This document shows, piece by piece, positions 1 to 8,500 of a DNA stretch of 64,000 bases (position 1 is its first letter; each line of letters opens with the position of its first letter). Location of the stretch: the NCBI GenBank assembly GCA_013178225.1, contig JABLXE010000010.1, positions 1-64,000 on the forward strand. Direction: 5' to 3'. The notes under the pieces are model-generated. The model saw nothing but the letters and a program-made list of their open reading frames with translations. It did no database searches and had not been told where the DNA came from. The DNA is from Methanotrichaceae archaeon (GTDB lineage Archaea > Halobacteriota > Methanosarcinia > Methanotrichales > Methanotrichaceae). The translations under genes and the position numbers were made by a program.

Positions 1-136
1 TTTGCCCATTCTTCCATGTATGGTTTATTAGGGTATACATGAATTTATGGTTTTCGATTCTAAGGAGATTATGATAGCGATATTCAAAGAAGAAGATGAT
101 ATTATACCCTAAATTGCGGAGTTAAGGTTCTAAGAA

Positions 137-640
137 TCATATAACCGATATCGCTCCGCGAATGGTGGATATCTTGCCGGGTCCTTTAGGAGGCACTATT
201 AAAACGGGAACCTTTGAATGGCGAACTACCTTCTCTGCGATGCTGCCGAGGAGGAATTTTCCCAGGCCTGTTTTGCCGATACTGCCCATGACAACGATAT
301 CCGTCTTGGATTCTTCAGCGATCTTCAGGATTTCGCTGGCAGGATGGCCTTCAACGATGGTCTTCTCATAGGCTACACCTGATTCTCTTGCCAGATCTTC
401 TATGTGCTTTACCGCTTCTTCTCCGTTCTCCAATAGAATATTTCTGAGAGCTGAGGCTTCATCCTTGGCGTATGGACTGGGAGCAAAGCCCTCGAATGGC
501 ATGGGGATGTAGCCGCTGGTATCAACTACGTGCATTATTGTAACCTGCCCCTGCCATAGCTTGGCAAGTTCGATGCCCACTCTTGCGGCTTCCTCGCTAT
601 GGGATGAGCCATCTGTGGCTATGAGGATATTCTTGGTCAT
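137..640 (-). CDS. Universal stress protein, UspA family
   Basis: A 167-residue single-domain protein of the UspA/ATP-binding class, expected in the cytoplasm as a nucleotide-binding stress protein. The N-terminus (NILIATDGSSHS) is the usual first strand and loop. A G-2x-G-9x-G-S nucleotide motif is visible at residues 119-133, so it probably binds ATP. Length is normal for a one-domain member. The ATG at 640 has no clear Shine-Dalgarno, while an AT-rich TATA-like block lies around 693-710 on the divergent side, which suits its own promoter. It stands alone, divergent from the glycosidase. The substrate or partner cannot be read from sequence. Confidence 0.93.
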   Translation of the reverse strand: MTKNILIATDGSSHSEEAARVGIELAKLWQGQVTIMHVVDTSGYIPMPFEGFAPSPYAKDEASALRNILLENGEEAVKHIEDLARESGVAYEKTIVEGHPASEILKIAEESKTDIVVMGSIGKTGLGKFLLGSIAEKVVRHSKVPVLIVPPKGPGKISTIRGAISVI

Positions 641-877
641 GACAGATCAAATCGCTAACTGATCTCTAAGCATTATACTATTTTGGTTATTGCTAATTAT
701 ATAATTATTGCCGACCAGCCAGGACGAATCCGCATGCTGTGATCTTCAGGTGAATGATGATTTCATTGGAGTTTTATCTTCACGACCGGGCTTGGGGGAT
801 ATCGCCCTCTGATCCTCAGCAGCATTAGCCTGGATCCAAAATAAAATTAAATAGTAAGTAAGCAAACATAATAAAGA

Positions 878-2479
878 ATGGATGAGCAAATCGCTCTCAT
901 TCTCGTCGTTGCTCTGGTGCTGGCGGGGATTGCTTGGGAATGGAATGGGAGCTGCAGTTCCAATACTTTCGGTCGTGGCTGTGAATTCAATTCAACCACG
1001 GGATGCTCCGGGATACCGGACAGAATCTGTATAGCATCAAGCTACATCCCAGAAACGGAGTCTTCGGGTCATCTCGAATCCACAGAGAATGAAAACCTCT
1101 CCCTTCTTCTGGATAAAGAAGGATTCCGCGATTCACAGGGACGGCTCGTTTACTTTAGAGGCGTAAACCTCGGGGCCAACGCCAAGTTTCCGCCGTTCAT
1201 TCCCTTTGAGGACCCCAAATGGTGGGACGTTCTGGCCTCATGGGGCTACAATATGGTCCGGCTTACCATTTTCTGGGAGGCCATAGAGCCTGAGCCCGGC
1301 GTCTATGATCAGAGGTACCTGGATCAGGTGGAGGAGATGGTAAACGAGGCTTCGAAGAGAGGCATATATGTGCTTCTCGATATGCACCAGGATCAGTACA
1401 GCCGGCATCTGAAAGGTGATGGCGCACCCGACTGGGCTCTGCCGAAAAACGTCGACCCTGATGATAATAGCGGCATTGCAGGGCGTTTCTGGTTCTTTTC
1501 CTATTTCGTCTCCGGTGATGTTAGGGCCAGCTTTTCCAACTTCTTCAAATCCGGTTATCTTAAGAGTCATTATTATAATTCATGGAAGGAAGTGGCTAAA
1601 CGGGTGAACGATAGTCCAAATGTCCTGGGATATGATATCATGAACGAGCCCTTCGGGGGAGGAATTCCAAATGACGAAGGGCAATTTGAGAACGCCTTTC
1701 TGAGGCCGTTTTACGGTGAGGCCATCTCCGCCATACGTGAGGTCGATCCAGATGCAGTGGGCTTCGTTGAGCCATCAATCATCGACCTCTACAAATCGAG
1801 GCTCGGCCCCTTTGAAACTGACCGTCTGATTTACGCTCCCCATATCTACCGGTCCTTTTCCTGGAGAGCTGTCCTGGTCCCTGATAAAGAGGGTACATCT
1901 TTTGGTGCCCTCTTAAGCCTTCAGAGGAAAAAGGCCGATGAACTGGAAATGCCGCTATTCATCGGAGAATTCGGTATCCCCTGGGATACTAATCCTCTCT
2001 GGGGAAGGAACAGATCCGTAAACGAAGCCATGACGGCCCTTGAAGGCGGCTTCGTGAGCAATGCCTACTGGGATTTCAGCGTGGAAAACGGTAGCGCATG
2101 GAACGAGGAAGATTACTCAATCATCGATGATCAAGGCCGTCCCAGGGGCCTGGAAGTAAACGTCCGTCCCCATGTCATCAGGTTGGGTGGGTCGCCAGTG
2201 TATCAATCGTTTCACCCGGACACCAGGGATTACCGCCTGATATTTGAGGGAAATGCCGGCAGTGCGCCAACCATCATCCACATTCCAGAAAATGTGCAGT
2301 ATCCAGATGGGTTCATGGCATGCATATCCGACGGGTCTGTGAAATACAACCGGAGCAGAGGAGAGCTGTGGTATCAACCCGGCCTGACGGGATGCCACTA
2401 CATCAACATAGTTGCATCTGCTCCGACCAGGGGTACGGCCGGGAAAGATCCGGGCTGTCGGTTGAATTGCCATCCCTGA
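878..2479 (+). CDS. Exported glycoside hydrolase family 5 (endoglycoceramidase/cellulase-like)
   Basis: A 533-residue protein with a hydrophobic N-terminal segment (about residues 5-20), so probably exported or membrane-anchored. The (beta/alpha)8 GH5 hallmarks are present: the acid/base glutamate in an MNEP motif (E257), the nucleophile glutamate in FIGEFG (E364), an HIY motif between them and an LDMHQD strand-4 motif. An insertion-rich loop and a C-terminal beta-type region after about residue 430 resemble the endoglycoceramidase-like GH5 branch more than classical cellulases. The ATG at 878 has no Shine-Dalgarno but AT-rich sequence just upstream, so it may be leaderless. The substrate is unknown. 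Such an enzyme is unexpected in an energy-specialised methanogen. Confidence 0.85.
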   Translation: MDEQIALILVVALVLAGIAWEWNGSCSSNTFGRGCEFNSTTGCSGIPDRICIASSYIPETESSGHLESTENENLSLLLDKEGFRDSQGRLVYFRGVNLGANAKFPPFIPFEDPKWWDVLASWGYNMVRLTIFWEAIEPEPGVYDQRYLDQVEEMVNEASKRGIYVLLDMHQDQYSRHLKGDGAPDWALPKNVDPDDNSGIAGRFWFFSYFVSGDVRASFSNFFKSGYLKSHYYNSWKEVAKRVNDSPNVLGYDIMNEPFGGGIPNDEGQFENAFLRPFYGEAISAIREVDPDAVGFVEPSIIDLYKSRLGPFETDRLIYAPHIYRSFSWRAVLVPDKEGTSFGALLSLQRKKADELEMPLFIGEFGIPWDTNPLWGRNRSVNEAMTALEGGFVSNAYWDFSVENGSAWNEEDYSIIDDQGRPRGLEVNVRPHVIRLGGSPVYQSFHPDTRDYRLIFEGNAGSAPTIIHIPENVQYPDGFMACISDGSVKYNRSRGELWYQPGLTGCHYINIVASAPTRGTAGKDPGCRLNCHP

Positions 2480-2496
2480 CAGGCCAAAGAGCGCAA

Positions 2497-2510
2497 ACCT
2501 TATTAATAAA
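2497..2510 (+). promoter_or_regulatory. TATA-like promoter element of tRNA-Cys
   Basis: The AT-rich stretch CTTATTAATAAAAC lies about 30-40 bases before the tRNA 5' end in otherwise GC-rich sequence, at a spacing that fits an archaeal TATA box serving the tRNA. Assigned from position and composition only. Confidence 0.5.
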
Positions 2511-2539
2511 ACTAAAAAATGGCATTAGGGTATCGACTT

Positions 2540-2611
2540 GCCAAGGTGGCGGAGCGGCTACGCAATTGCCTGCAGAGCAATACCACTCCGGTTCGAATCC
2601 GGACCTTGGCT
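2540..2611 (+). tRNA. tRNA-Cys (GCA anticodon)
   Basis: A full cloverleaf can be drawn. The acceptor stem GCCAAGG (2540-2546) pairs with CCTTGGC (2604-2610). The anticodon stem ATTGC/GCAAT encloses loop CTGCAGA with anticodon GCA, and the T arm TCCGG-TTCGAAT-CCGGA is perfect. The discriminator base is T, as expected for tRNA-Cys. CCA is not encoded. There is no intron. T-rich runs follow within about 70 bases and may terminate transcription. No copy of its 3' end is seen elsewhere in the window, so it is not an obvious integration site here. Confidence 0.97.
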
Positions 2612-2767
2612 TAGACTGGTATGGTTAGCCGCGGGATCGGCTTCGAACTTGGAAGATCCTGCGGCATTTCGGCTCTCTTTTTGGCATCTTGTTTTTCGTC
2701 TCTCCGGAAGAGAATTATAAGTGGACATCTTAGGCCATCAGCGTCAAGCCGCTGAGGGCCCGTTTGC

Positions 2768-3724
2768 ATGAATTCCATCTACATCAGCCTGCTGGAGTCC
2801 ATAGCCATCATTATGGGATTGATCCTGATCGCGCTTTTCTTGCGAAAACGGGCGATCATCTCCGAAGAGCACAGGCCGCTCTTTGCCCGGCTGGTAACCG
2901 ACTTCTCCCTGCCTGCTCTGATATTCACGGGCCTTGCCAGAGAGAGCTTCGAGGAAGCGGAGCTTGTTGCCGTGGGCATAGTGGCCACAGCTCTCCTGTT
3001 CTGCATGGTACTGGGATGGGCAGCCGGACGTCTCCTCGGGCTGAAGGCCGGCCAGCTCGGAGCCTTCATCATGGTTGCAAGCTTCGGAAGCTCTTCCACG
3101 CTGGGCTACGCCTTGATCAGCCAGGCATTTCCCAACGACCCCACAGCTCTGGCCGAGGCGGTGGTGATAAGCGAGCTGGGTGTCGGAATCCTCATATTTA
3201 CTCTCGGGGTGGCTGTGGCCATATATTTCGGCCAGGGAAGAGGAGGATCGTTTTCCTCCGGGCTGAGGACCTTCCTGAAGTCTCCCATATTTATAAGCCT
3301 GATTTTTGGGCTCGGCTTCTCTCTTCTCGGGCTGCCGCTTACGAATCCTGTCCTCAGCATTCCTCTAAGAGTCCTGGACGTCATAGGCGGCTCTCTTGCC
3401 ATCTTCGTGGCTTTCGCAATCGCGCTCATGCTAAGGCCGATTCCGGTGAGGACGCTCGGGCTTCTGATCGTGGCTGCAGGGTTGATAAAATTGATTGCAA
3501 AGCCCCTGATCGCCTTTTCTATGGCCCGGTTCGAAGACCTTCCCCTGACCTTGACGGAGATATTGTTGATCGAGACCGCCATGCCCTCGGGAACCGTTGC
3601 TGCCGTTCTCGCGGATCGCTACGGCTGTGACGGATCGATCGCCTCGGCGCTGGTCATTGCGACCTACGGCTTGAGCCTGGCCACCATCCCTCTGATCATG
3701 CTCATCACCATCTGCCGTCCCTGA
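2768..3724 (+). CDS. AEC-family (auxin efflux carrier-like) permease
   Basis: A 318-residue, strongly hydrophobic protein with about ten predicted membrane helices in two five-helix halves, typical in length and pattern for the AEC/PIN-like family of bile/arsenite/riboflavin superfamily permeases. Characteristic features are the early 'ITDFSLPAL-like' motif (VTDFSLPALIFTGLA region near residues 42-56) and a C-terminal ETAMPSGTVAAVLA segment. Prokaryotic members export or import small organic acids such as malate; the substrate here is unknown. The ATG at 2768 follows GAGG by about ten bases, and a TATAAG-like box lies near 2712. It is monocistronic, convergent with the DUF2117 cluster. Confidence 0.85.
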   Translation: MNSIYISLLESIAIIMGLILIALFLRKRAIISEEHRPLFARLVTDFSLPALIFTGLARESFEEAELVAVGIVATALLFCMVLGWAAGRLLGLKAGQLGAFIMVASFGSSSTLGYALISQAFPNDPTALAEAVVISELGVGILIFTLGVAVAIYFGQGRGGSFSSGLRTFLKSPIFISLIFGLGFSLLGLPLTNPVLSIPLRVLDVIGGSLAIFVAFAIALMLRPIPVRTLGLLIVAAGLIKLIAKPLIAFSMARFEDLPLTLTEILLIETAMPSGTVAAVLADRYGCDGSIASALVIATYGLSLATIPLIMLITICRP

Positions 3725-3779
3725 GTTGATGGCCGGCTTCCTCGGATTGGCGGTTTTGAGATGCAGTTGGCTATTTGGC

Positions 3780-4862
3780 TTATAACCTATCGATTTGAAC
3801 GATGCTCTGGCCGGCGATATCGGTAATCTTTCGCAGGAGATCATCTGCGGCGATGGACGTCTTATCTCTGCCCTGAAAGATCTCTTCCCTTATTCGCCGC
3901 CCGATGATATCATCGCATCCGGGCTCCACTCTGATCACGGTGCTGCCTGGGTGAATTGTGGTTTTGCAAGAGAGGCCGTCGAGATCCCCGTCCACGATCC
4001 CGATGACCGGAATGCTCAAGCGGGCCAGGATATCTCCGGCAACCGAGGTGGTATCATCGCCCACGGTGACTGCGATACAGGTTCCCTCTGCCACATTGAA
4101 GGCATCCTCAGCACAGTGGTCTATCAAAGCTGCCCCGCTTCCACGGCAGGACACTGAGCCCGGCCTGGCCTCGGTCCGGCGGATCTTTCCGCTGCGGATG
4201 ATGGACTTCTCGAGGTCGAAGGCCGGCAGCTTCTCCAGTCCGTGAGGCTTAAGGGTGGCGCCCTTAATGTTCAAAATGCGGCCATTCGAAGCCTCTATCT
4301 CTACGTTTTCTTCGGTGGCTCTTCCCACCACCACCCCGTTAATGGAAATGGGCTCGCCGGGGACCACTCCAAATAGAAGGCGCTTCGAGATGTCTCCCTC
4401 GCGGCTGTAACTCTCGGAAGAAACGGGCCGCTGAAGCTCCAGTCCCAGATCTGTGGCTGCAGTTGCGGCGAACTCGCCTGCGCCGCCAACCAGCTCGGCC
4501 ACGAATCTGCCTCCGCAGTCGATCTGAATCAGGGGTTTGGTGATACCTGCGATGGCTGCAACCTGCGTTCCAAAGGCCAGCCCGCTCTCTCTGGTCTTGG
4601 CCGAATTGAGGATTACCAGGATATCGGAGCTGTCCTGAAGGAGCAGAAGGGACTGGCTGGGCCTTCGTGCCGGGCTTACCCCGATCAGATCTCCTAAATC
4701 GGCATCGATCAGGGCCACCCGGCCCATGGTGCCGCCCAGAAGTGCCGTGACCTCTCCGAACCTTTGCAGGTAATTAAGAAGCTTGAGGGCTGCCCCGGAG
4801 TCGATCACCTCCGGGCCGTGTACCACGACTCCTATCTTAACCGCCGGATTCCAGGTTCTCAT
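3780..4862 (-). CDS. DUF2117 family protein
   Basis: A 360-residue soluble protein that I recognise as DUF2117, a family I associate with methanogens and for which I know no function. The N-terminal Rossmann-like strand reads KIGVVVHGPEVIDSG, and the rest alternates strands and helices with several glycine-rich turns. It is the last gene of the minus-strand cluster, and its start codon overlaps the 3' end of the DUF2098 gene by about 26 bases, so the two are probably co-translated. The start was taken as the ATG at 4862; initiation a few codons later cannot be excluded. No catalytic motif stands out. Biochemical role unknown. Confidence 0.8.
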   Translation of the reverse strand: MRTWNPAVKIGVVVHGPEVIDSGAALKLLNYLQRFGEVTALLGGTMGRVALIDADLGDLIGVSPARRPSQSLLLLQDSSDILVILNSAKTRESGLAFGTQVAAIAGITKPLIQIDCGGRFVAELVGGAGEFAATAATDLGLELQRPVSSESYSREGDISKRLLFGVVPGEPISINGVVVGRATEENVEIEASNGRILNIKGATLKPHGLEKLPAFDLEKSIIRSGKIRRTEARPGSVSCRGSGAALIDHCAEDAFNVAEGTCIAVTVGDDTTSVAGDILARLSIPVIGIVDGDLDGLSCKTTIHPGSTVIRVEPGCDDIIGRRIREEIFQGRDKTSIAADDLLRKITDIAGQSIVQIDRL

Positions 4863-5115
4863 CCTGCATTCTGACTTCCTTCATCATTTCCTGCTGGGCT
4901 TTCAGGCGCTCCTGGATCTGCTCGATGCTCATTCCTTCCAGCTCTCTTCTCTCCGGAGCGTGTTCGATCGGCTCAAGGGCGTCCAGCCTGTAATAGAGTT
5001 CTGTGGAGTCCAGAAATGCCCACTTTTCTCCATCCTCTTCTTTTAAGACCTTCACTTTTCCAATAGTGCCCGTGCCCTTGTACCTGACCAGACTTCCTTC
5101 TGATATCTCCACCAA
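4837..5115 (-). CDS. DUF2098 family small beta protein
   Basis: A 92-residue protein matching DUF2098, a short family I associate with methanogens. The first half has the feel of a small SH3-like barrel (VRYKGTGTIGKV, then WAFLDSTELYYRLDALEPI). The second half is a charged, probably helical tail rich in Glu, Gln and Met. It lies between a 150-residue unknown protein and DUF2117 with near-zero spacing, indicating one transcript. A binding or scaffold role is plausible from the fold guess but nothing in the sequence gives a substrate. Confidence 0.78.
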   Translation of the reverse strand: MVEISEGSLVRYKGTGTIGKVKVLKEEDGEKWAFLDSTELYYRLDALEPIEHAPERRELEGMSIEQIQERLKAQQEMMKEVRMQDENLESGG

Positions 5116-5125
5116 CGTAAATCAC

Positions 5126-5578
5126 CTATAATCTGTCGATTCTTACCCTGCCCTGAAATCCCTCGACTGCCGCCCCCTGATCCAAGCCCGAGATTGTCAG
5201 GTCGTGAAATTCCTCTGATCCGCACAGCACTTCCTGTTCCGGATGGGTGCCGGGCTCTATCCGGCAGGAGAGGCGGGTTCTGGGGCCGATTGAGACTACG
5301 GTCTTCAGCCGGGGAGAGGCGGGGTGGCCTTTAGGAAGAACGATTAAGGGGGAGCCCAGCTCGCGGATCTGATAAATGGTGCATTTCAGGCCGCGGATAA
5401 CTTTTTCCCCGGGTTGAAATGAAGAGGCTACGATCAGATCCTCGGGCTCGGTGAACAGAACCACTTCCTCGGTCTCTTTTTCCAGATAAAAATAATTGCC
5501 AAGGGTCTTGGCAATGGCTACGGTGCCGCATTCTCCCAGGAGGAGCGCGACTTCATCACCGGCAAAGGAGATGCGCAT
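5126..5578 (-). CDS. Conserved-context hypothetical protein, beta-rich (150 aa)
   Basis: I do not recognise this 150-residue protein. It starts MRISFAGDEVALLLGECGTV and looks mostly beta-stranded with glycine and proline turns, without membrane segments, signal peptide or a conserved metal motif; cysteines at about residues 17, 47, 101 and 119 are not arranged as a zinc knuckle. It is ten bases upstream of the DUF2098 gene and six bases downstream of the small zinc-ribbon gene, so it is a middle member of this minus-strand operon. It is probably a soluble partner of those proteins, which is inference from context only. Confidence 0.65.
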   Translation of the reverse strand: MRISFAGDEVALLLGECGTVAIAKTLGNYFYLEKETEEVVLFTEPEDLIVASSFQPGEKVIRGLKCTIYQIRELGSPLIVLPKGHPASPRLKTVVSIGPRTRLSCRIEPGTHPEQEVLCGSEEFHDLTISGLDQGAAVEGFQGRVRIDRL

Positions 5579-5584
5579 GACATT

Positions 5585-5737
5585 TCAGGCTGGCTTTACG
5601 TTCCTGGACTTGCAGGAGGGACACATGGGACGCCTGCCCATAGCCTTAAACCTGTTTTTGCAGTCCAGGCACTCGAAGTCCTTGGCCGCTATGGATTCAA
5701 TATCTCCCACGTCCGGGCCGCCGCCGACTGTACACAT
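5585..5737 (-). CDS. Small zinc-ribbon protein (50 aa)
   Basis: A 50-residue protein too short for usual ORF cut-offs. It carries two CxxC knuckles, CLDC near residue 23 and CPSC near residue 39, spaced 13 residues apart, which forms a single rubredoxin/zinc-ribbon-type metal site. The tail ends in KSRNVKPA, and basic residues around the knuckles suggest nucleic-acid or protein contact. The ATG at 5737 is preceded by a GGTGAA-like Shine-Dalgarno, and the stop is six bases before the next gene start, so it belongs to the operon. Similar stand-alone ribbons occur in methanogens, but no function is known to me. Confidence 0.8.
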   Translation of the reverse strand: MCTVGGGPDVGDIESIAAKDFECLDCKNRFKAMGRRPMCPSCKSRNVKPA

Positions 5738-5800
5738 GATGATTCACCTCTATCATTTTGTATTGCACATCTGGATATTTAAATCAGGCGGACATTGCCT

Positions 5801-6361
5801 TTATGATACTGCAGCTATACGCTCCAAAAGGGCCTTGATGAATCTCTGCAATTGAGCCAGGTCGCCATCGTTGCAGATTCTGATATCCGCTTCGTTGATC
5901 AGCTCATTCATTCCCCAGCCCAGCTCGCGGGAGTCCCGGTTTGACAGCACAGATTCGGCATTCGACCCTTCTTTAGCATCATCCGCCCTTCCCCGGGCAA
6001 TTACCCTCTGCAGACGGGCTTCCGGCGGCGTCCACACCTCGACCAGCACGAACTGCTGAGAATGGGCCCGGAAGAAATCGGCCTCGGCCTTGGAGCGCAG
6101 TCCGTCTATCACCGCCAGCTCTTTTCCGGTTTTGGCAGCCGAGTCCAGGGTTCTCCTGGCCACCACGTCGGGCCCTTCCCCGGCTCTGAGCATGTTTCCC
6201 ACCCGCCCTAGGTTTTCGTCAGTAGCAGATAGTCCCAACCTGGCGGCTTCGCTGCGGATGACGTCTCCCATCACCACCACGGCCAGGCCCATGTCTCTTG
6301 CCACCCTGGAGGCCTCGCTCTTCCCCGATCCCGGCATGCCAACGAAACCTATCAGCTTCAA
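5801..6361 (-). CDS. UPF0200 P-loop kinase-like protein (dephospho-CoA kinase-related)
   Basis: A P-loop NTPase of the archaeal UPF0200 group, distantly related to dephospho-CoA and adenylate kinases. The Walker A motif GMPGSGKS sits at the very N-terminus after an LIGFV strand, and a basic lid-like stretch (ARLQRVIARGR) is near the middle, as in small-molecule kinases. The frame stays open to TTG 6385, but an AGGAGA sequence inside that extension lies nine bases before TTG 6361, so I chose 6361 (186 residues). The substrate is not established. Encoded between the radical-SAM gene and the zinc-ribbon gene on the minus strand. Confidence 0.78.
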   Translation of the reverse strand: MKLIGFVGMPGSGKSEASRVARDMGLAVVVMGDVIRSEAARLGLSATDENLGRVGNMLRAGEGPDVVARRTLDSAAKTGKELAVIDGLRSKAEADFFRAHSQQFVLVEVWTPPEARLQRVIARGRADDAKEGSNAESVLSNRDSRELGWGMNELINEADIRICNDGDLAQLQRFIKALLERIAAVS

Positions 6362-6419
6362 TTTTTTCGTCTCCTGAGTTCCCAAGTTTCAAGGCCAAAA
6401 AGGGGCCTCGGAGCCATTT

Positions 6420-7220
6420 CTACTTTTCCCATTTCGTGACCGGCAAGCCTCTGACGGCAACGGGCACCAGATCTGCTAATAATTCCGACATCCGTTTTAG
6501 GTCATCTAACGGAACCGGGCGGAACTCCATCTCCCTGGGCCGTCCCTGCTGCAGCACCAAATTTTGCAGGCCGTGCCCCGGATGGGACTGAAGGGCCGAA
6601 GAGAGATCTGTGGCGATCTCTTTCACCTCTGCGGCAGCAGGAGACGCGGGAAAGACGGTCACCCGTATCTCCAGGGACACGCCGGATGCCAGAGCCGCCT
6701 CCAGGCTCTCCCAGACTTTCAGGCAAACGTCTTTTCGTCCGGTGGCCCTGGCATAATCCTCTTCTCGCAAGGTGGATTTGATATCCAAAAAGAGCTTATC
6801 CAGCAGGCCCTCGTCTAATAATTCTTTTAGGCGCTCCGGATAGTACCCGCAGGTCTCCACTCCTGTCTGGAGGTTCAGGCTTTTGGCCAGGCGGAGCAGG
6901 GCTCTGGATGCCTCCGGCTGCATGAGGGGCTCGCCGCCTGAGAGGACCAGGGCGCTTACCAGCGGCTTTGCAGATGCCTGGTCTGCAGCCTCTTCGATAG
7001 TTATCTGGCCCGGTTGAAGGTTCAGGCCGGTTCCTCTTATGATATGCCGCAAGTCTCTGGAAAGGGCCGGGAACTCGACCGGGCTCTGGCCGGCCTGAAG
7101 CTCGAAGTTATGACAGAACGGGCAGCGAAGGGGGCAGCCTCTCAAGAACACCACCGTGCAGGCGCGGCCGGTCCAGTCCACAGTTGACAGCGGAATCGTT
7201 CCGCCCAGGTTGACCTTCAT
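6420..7220 (-). CDS. Radical-SAM activating enzyme, anaerobic RNR activase (NrdG)-like
   Basis: A 266-residue radical SAM protein. The iron-sulfur cysteines are C29, C33 and C36 (RGCPLRCPFCHNF), the C-x3-C-x2-C signature, followed by a GGEP motif (SGGEPLMQP). The short N-terminal lead-in (GTIPLSTVDWTGR) resembles the activases of anaerobic ribonucleotide reductase and pyruvate formate-lyase. By family it would generate a glycyl radical on a partner enzyme; no such partner is encoded in this window. Its ATG overlaps the stop of the upstream coiled-coil gene in an ATGA, indicating translational coupling. A different glycyl-radical or modification target remains possible. Confidence 0.85.
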   Translation of the reverse strand: MKVNLGGTIPLSTVDWTGRACTVVFLRGCPLRCPFCHNFELQAGQSPVEFPALSRDLRHIIRGTGLNLQPGQITIEEAADQASAKPLVSALVLSGGEPLMQPEASRALLRLAKSLNLQTGVETCGYYPERLKELLDEGLLDKLFLDIKSTLREEDYARATGRKDVCLKVWESLEAALASGVSLEIRVTVFPASPAAAEVKEIATDLSSALQSHPGHGLQNLVLQQGRPREMEFRPVPLDDLKRMSELLADLVPVAVRGLPVTKWEK

Positions 7221-8500
7221 TCTCGGCTCGCGTCTGCCTGAATCTCAATCTTCACCGGATGACCGGCGATCTTCTCCATCCTCTCTTGAAGCTCGGCCTG
7301 GTGCTGGGAAAGGCTGCTTTCCAGTGCTGCCAGGCTGTCCCGGCTCTGCAATAGCTCCGGCTCCAGCCTGCGAATCTCCCGCCGGTGACTTGCCAGATCG
7401 TCTTTGCACTGCCGGAGACCTTTGCCGGCTTCCTCCAGTTGCACCTTCAGCAGGCCGGCCTGAGAATTAATCTCGCGGTGACGCGATTTCAGCTTCTGAA
7501 GAGTTTTATCCTGAATCAGGTGGTCCAGGTGCTGCAGGGTCTTCTCCTTCTTGCGGTCCTTGAGGCCCAGGACGGCCAGGTTCTGACGCAGCTCCTGCAG
7601 AGGTTCGGCCACATCCTGATCAAGCGCCTCCAGTGGGGTGCGGGAAAGCTGTTCCAGCCTCTGCCGGTACTGAAGGCTCAGCCTATCGCAGGCCCCCTGC
7701 TTCACTATCCTGTCCAGGGCTTTGGAGAGCGGAGCTACCAGATCGGTCATCTGGGCCTCGATCTGCCGCATCTCGTCGTTCTTCTGGTCCAGGAGCTGCT
7801 CCAGCTCACGAGACCTGCGACCGGCATCGCTCCTCTCCAGCTTCTGCTGGCCGGCGTCCAGACGGGCCTCGGCCTCTCGCAGCTGTGCAAGCCTCTCTTC
7901 GGCCTTTGCCGTCTCAGCGGACAGATCGGATATCTGCGCCGTCTCCTGCCGGAGCTTGGCCGCCAGGTCGCGGCAGAACCAGATCTCCTCTCTCTCCCGG
8001 CGTTTGCCTGCCGTCAGCTCCTCCAGCTCGACCAGCAGACGGCTCAGCCGGTTGAAGTCGCCGTTGATCTTCTCCGACTCGGCCGGAAATACGGCAGCCA
8101 TGTACCTCTGGGCGCGGCCGAACTTGGAAACGGCGGTGCCGAGGCCCTTTACCGCCGTCCAGTGGTACTGGGTGGCAGATTCGATGTCAGTCTTCTCCGG
8201 AGGAGCTATCTTTCTGGCCAGGGTGCCGATGTGTTTTAAGACCTCGCTCCTGGCGGCGAGCCCGGCCTTGAGCAGTCGCGGAGGTGTGTTCTCCTGCGGC
8301 TGGGCAAAGGAGAGCGATTCGAGATCCCTTTCCAGGTCCTGCGCAATTCTGTCCATCTCGCGGTAGATCTCCTTCAGCCTCTTCTCGAGATCGGGGTCCT
8401 GCGTCTGCCGGTCCAGCCAGGCATCCAGATCGGAGAGCTGCAGGCTGTGGTTCGAATCGTTCTCGCTCGGTCTCTGAAATATCTTCTTTATCCAGTTCAG
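7217..8500 (-). CDS. Long coiled-coil protein with probable CTG start, coupled to hel308
   Basis: A 427-residue, highly charged protein dominated by heptad-like helix (about residues 100-400), with long runs of Glu, Gln, Arg and Leu, as in SMC-arm or tropomyosin-like proteins. No ATPase motif is visible. The first in-frame ATG is at 8356, but the frame is open further upstream and reads NWIKKIFQRPSEN directly from a CTG at 8500. That CTG overlaps the Hel308 stop as CTGA and is preceded by AGGAGG seven bases away, the geometry of a coupled restart. I take CTG 8500 as the start. The gene lies between a repair helicase and a radical-SAM gene; a structural role in DNA transactions is only a guess. 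Confidence 0.75.
   Translation of the reverse strand: MNWIKKIFQRPSENDSNHSLQLSDLDAWLDRQTQDPDLEKRLKEIYREMDRIAQDLERDLESLSFAQPQENTPPRLLKAGLAARSEVLKHIGTLARKIAPPEKTDIESATQYHWTAVKGLGTAVSKFGRAQRYMAAVFPAESEKINGDFNRLSRLLVELEELTAGKRREREEIWFCRDLAAKLRQETAQISDLSAETAKAEERLAQLREAEARLDAGQQKLERSDAGRRSRELEQLLDQKNDEMRQIEAQMTDLVAPLSKALDRIVKQGACDRLSLQYRQRLEQLSRTPLEALDQDVAEPLQELRQNLAVLGLKDRKKEKTLQHLDHLIQDKTLQKLKSRHREINSQAGLLKVQLEEAGKGLRQCKDDLASHRREIRRLEPELLQSRDSLAALESSLSQHQAELQERMEKIAGHPVKIEIQADASRE

Noticed and set aside
2540-2611. tRNA-Cys as an attachment site of an integrated element
   Set aside because: No duplicate of the tRNA 3' end and no integrase gene were found in the window.
7385-8366. Several long plus-strand frames opposite the coiled-coil gene
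   Set aside because: They are antisense to a protein rich in Glu, Gln, Arg and Leu, which leaves complementary frames open; none has a family motif or SD.
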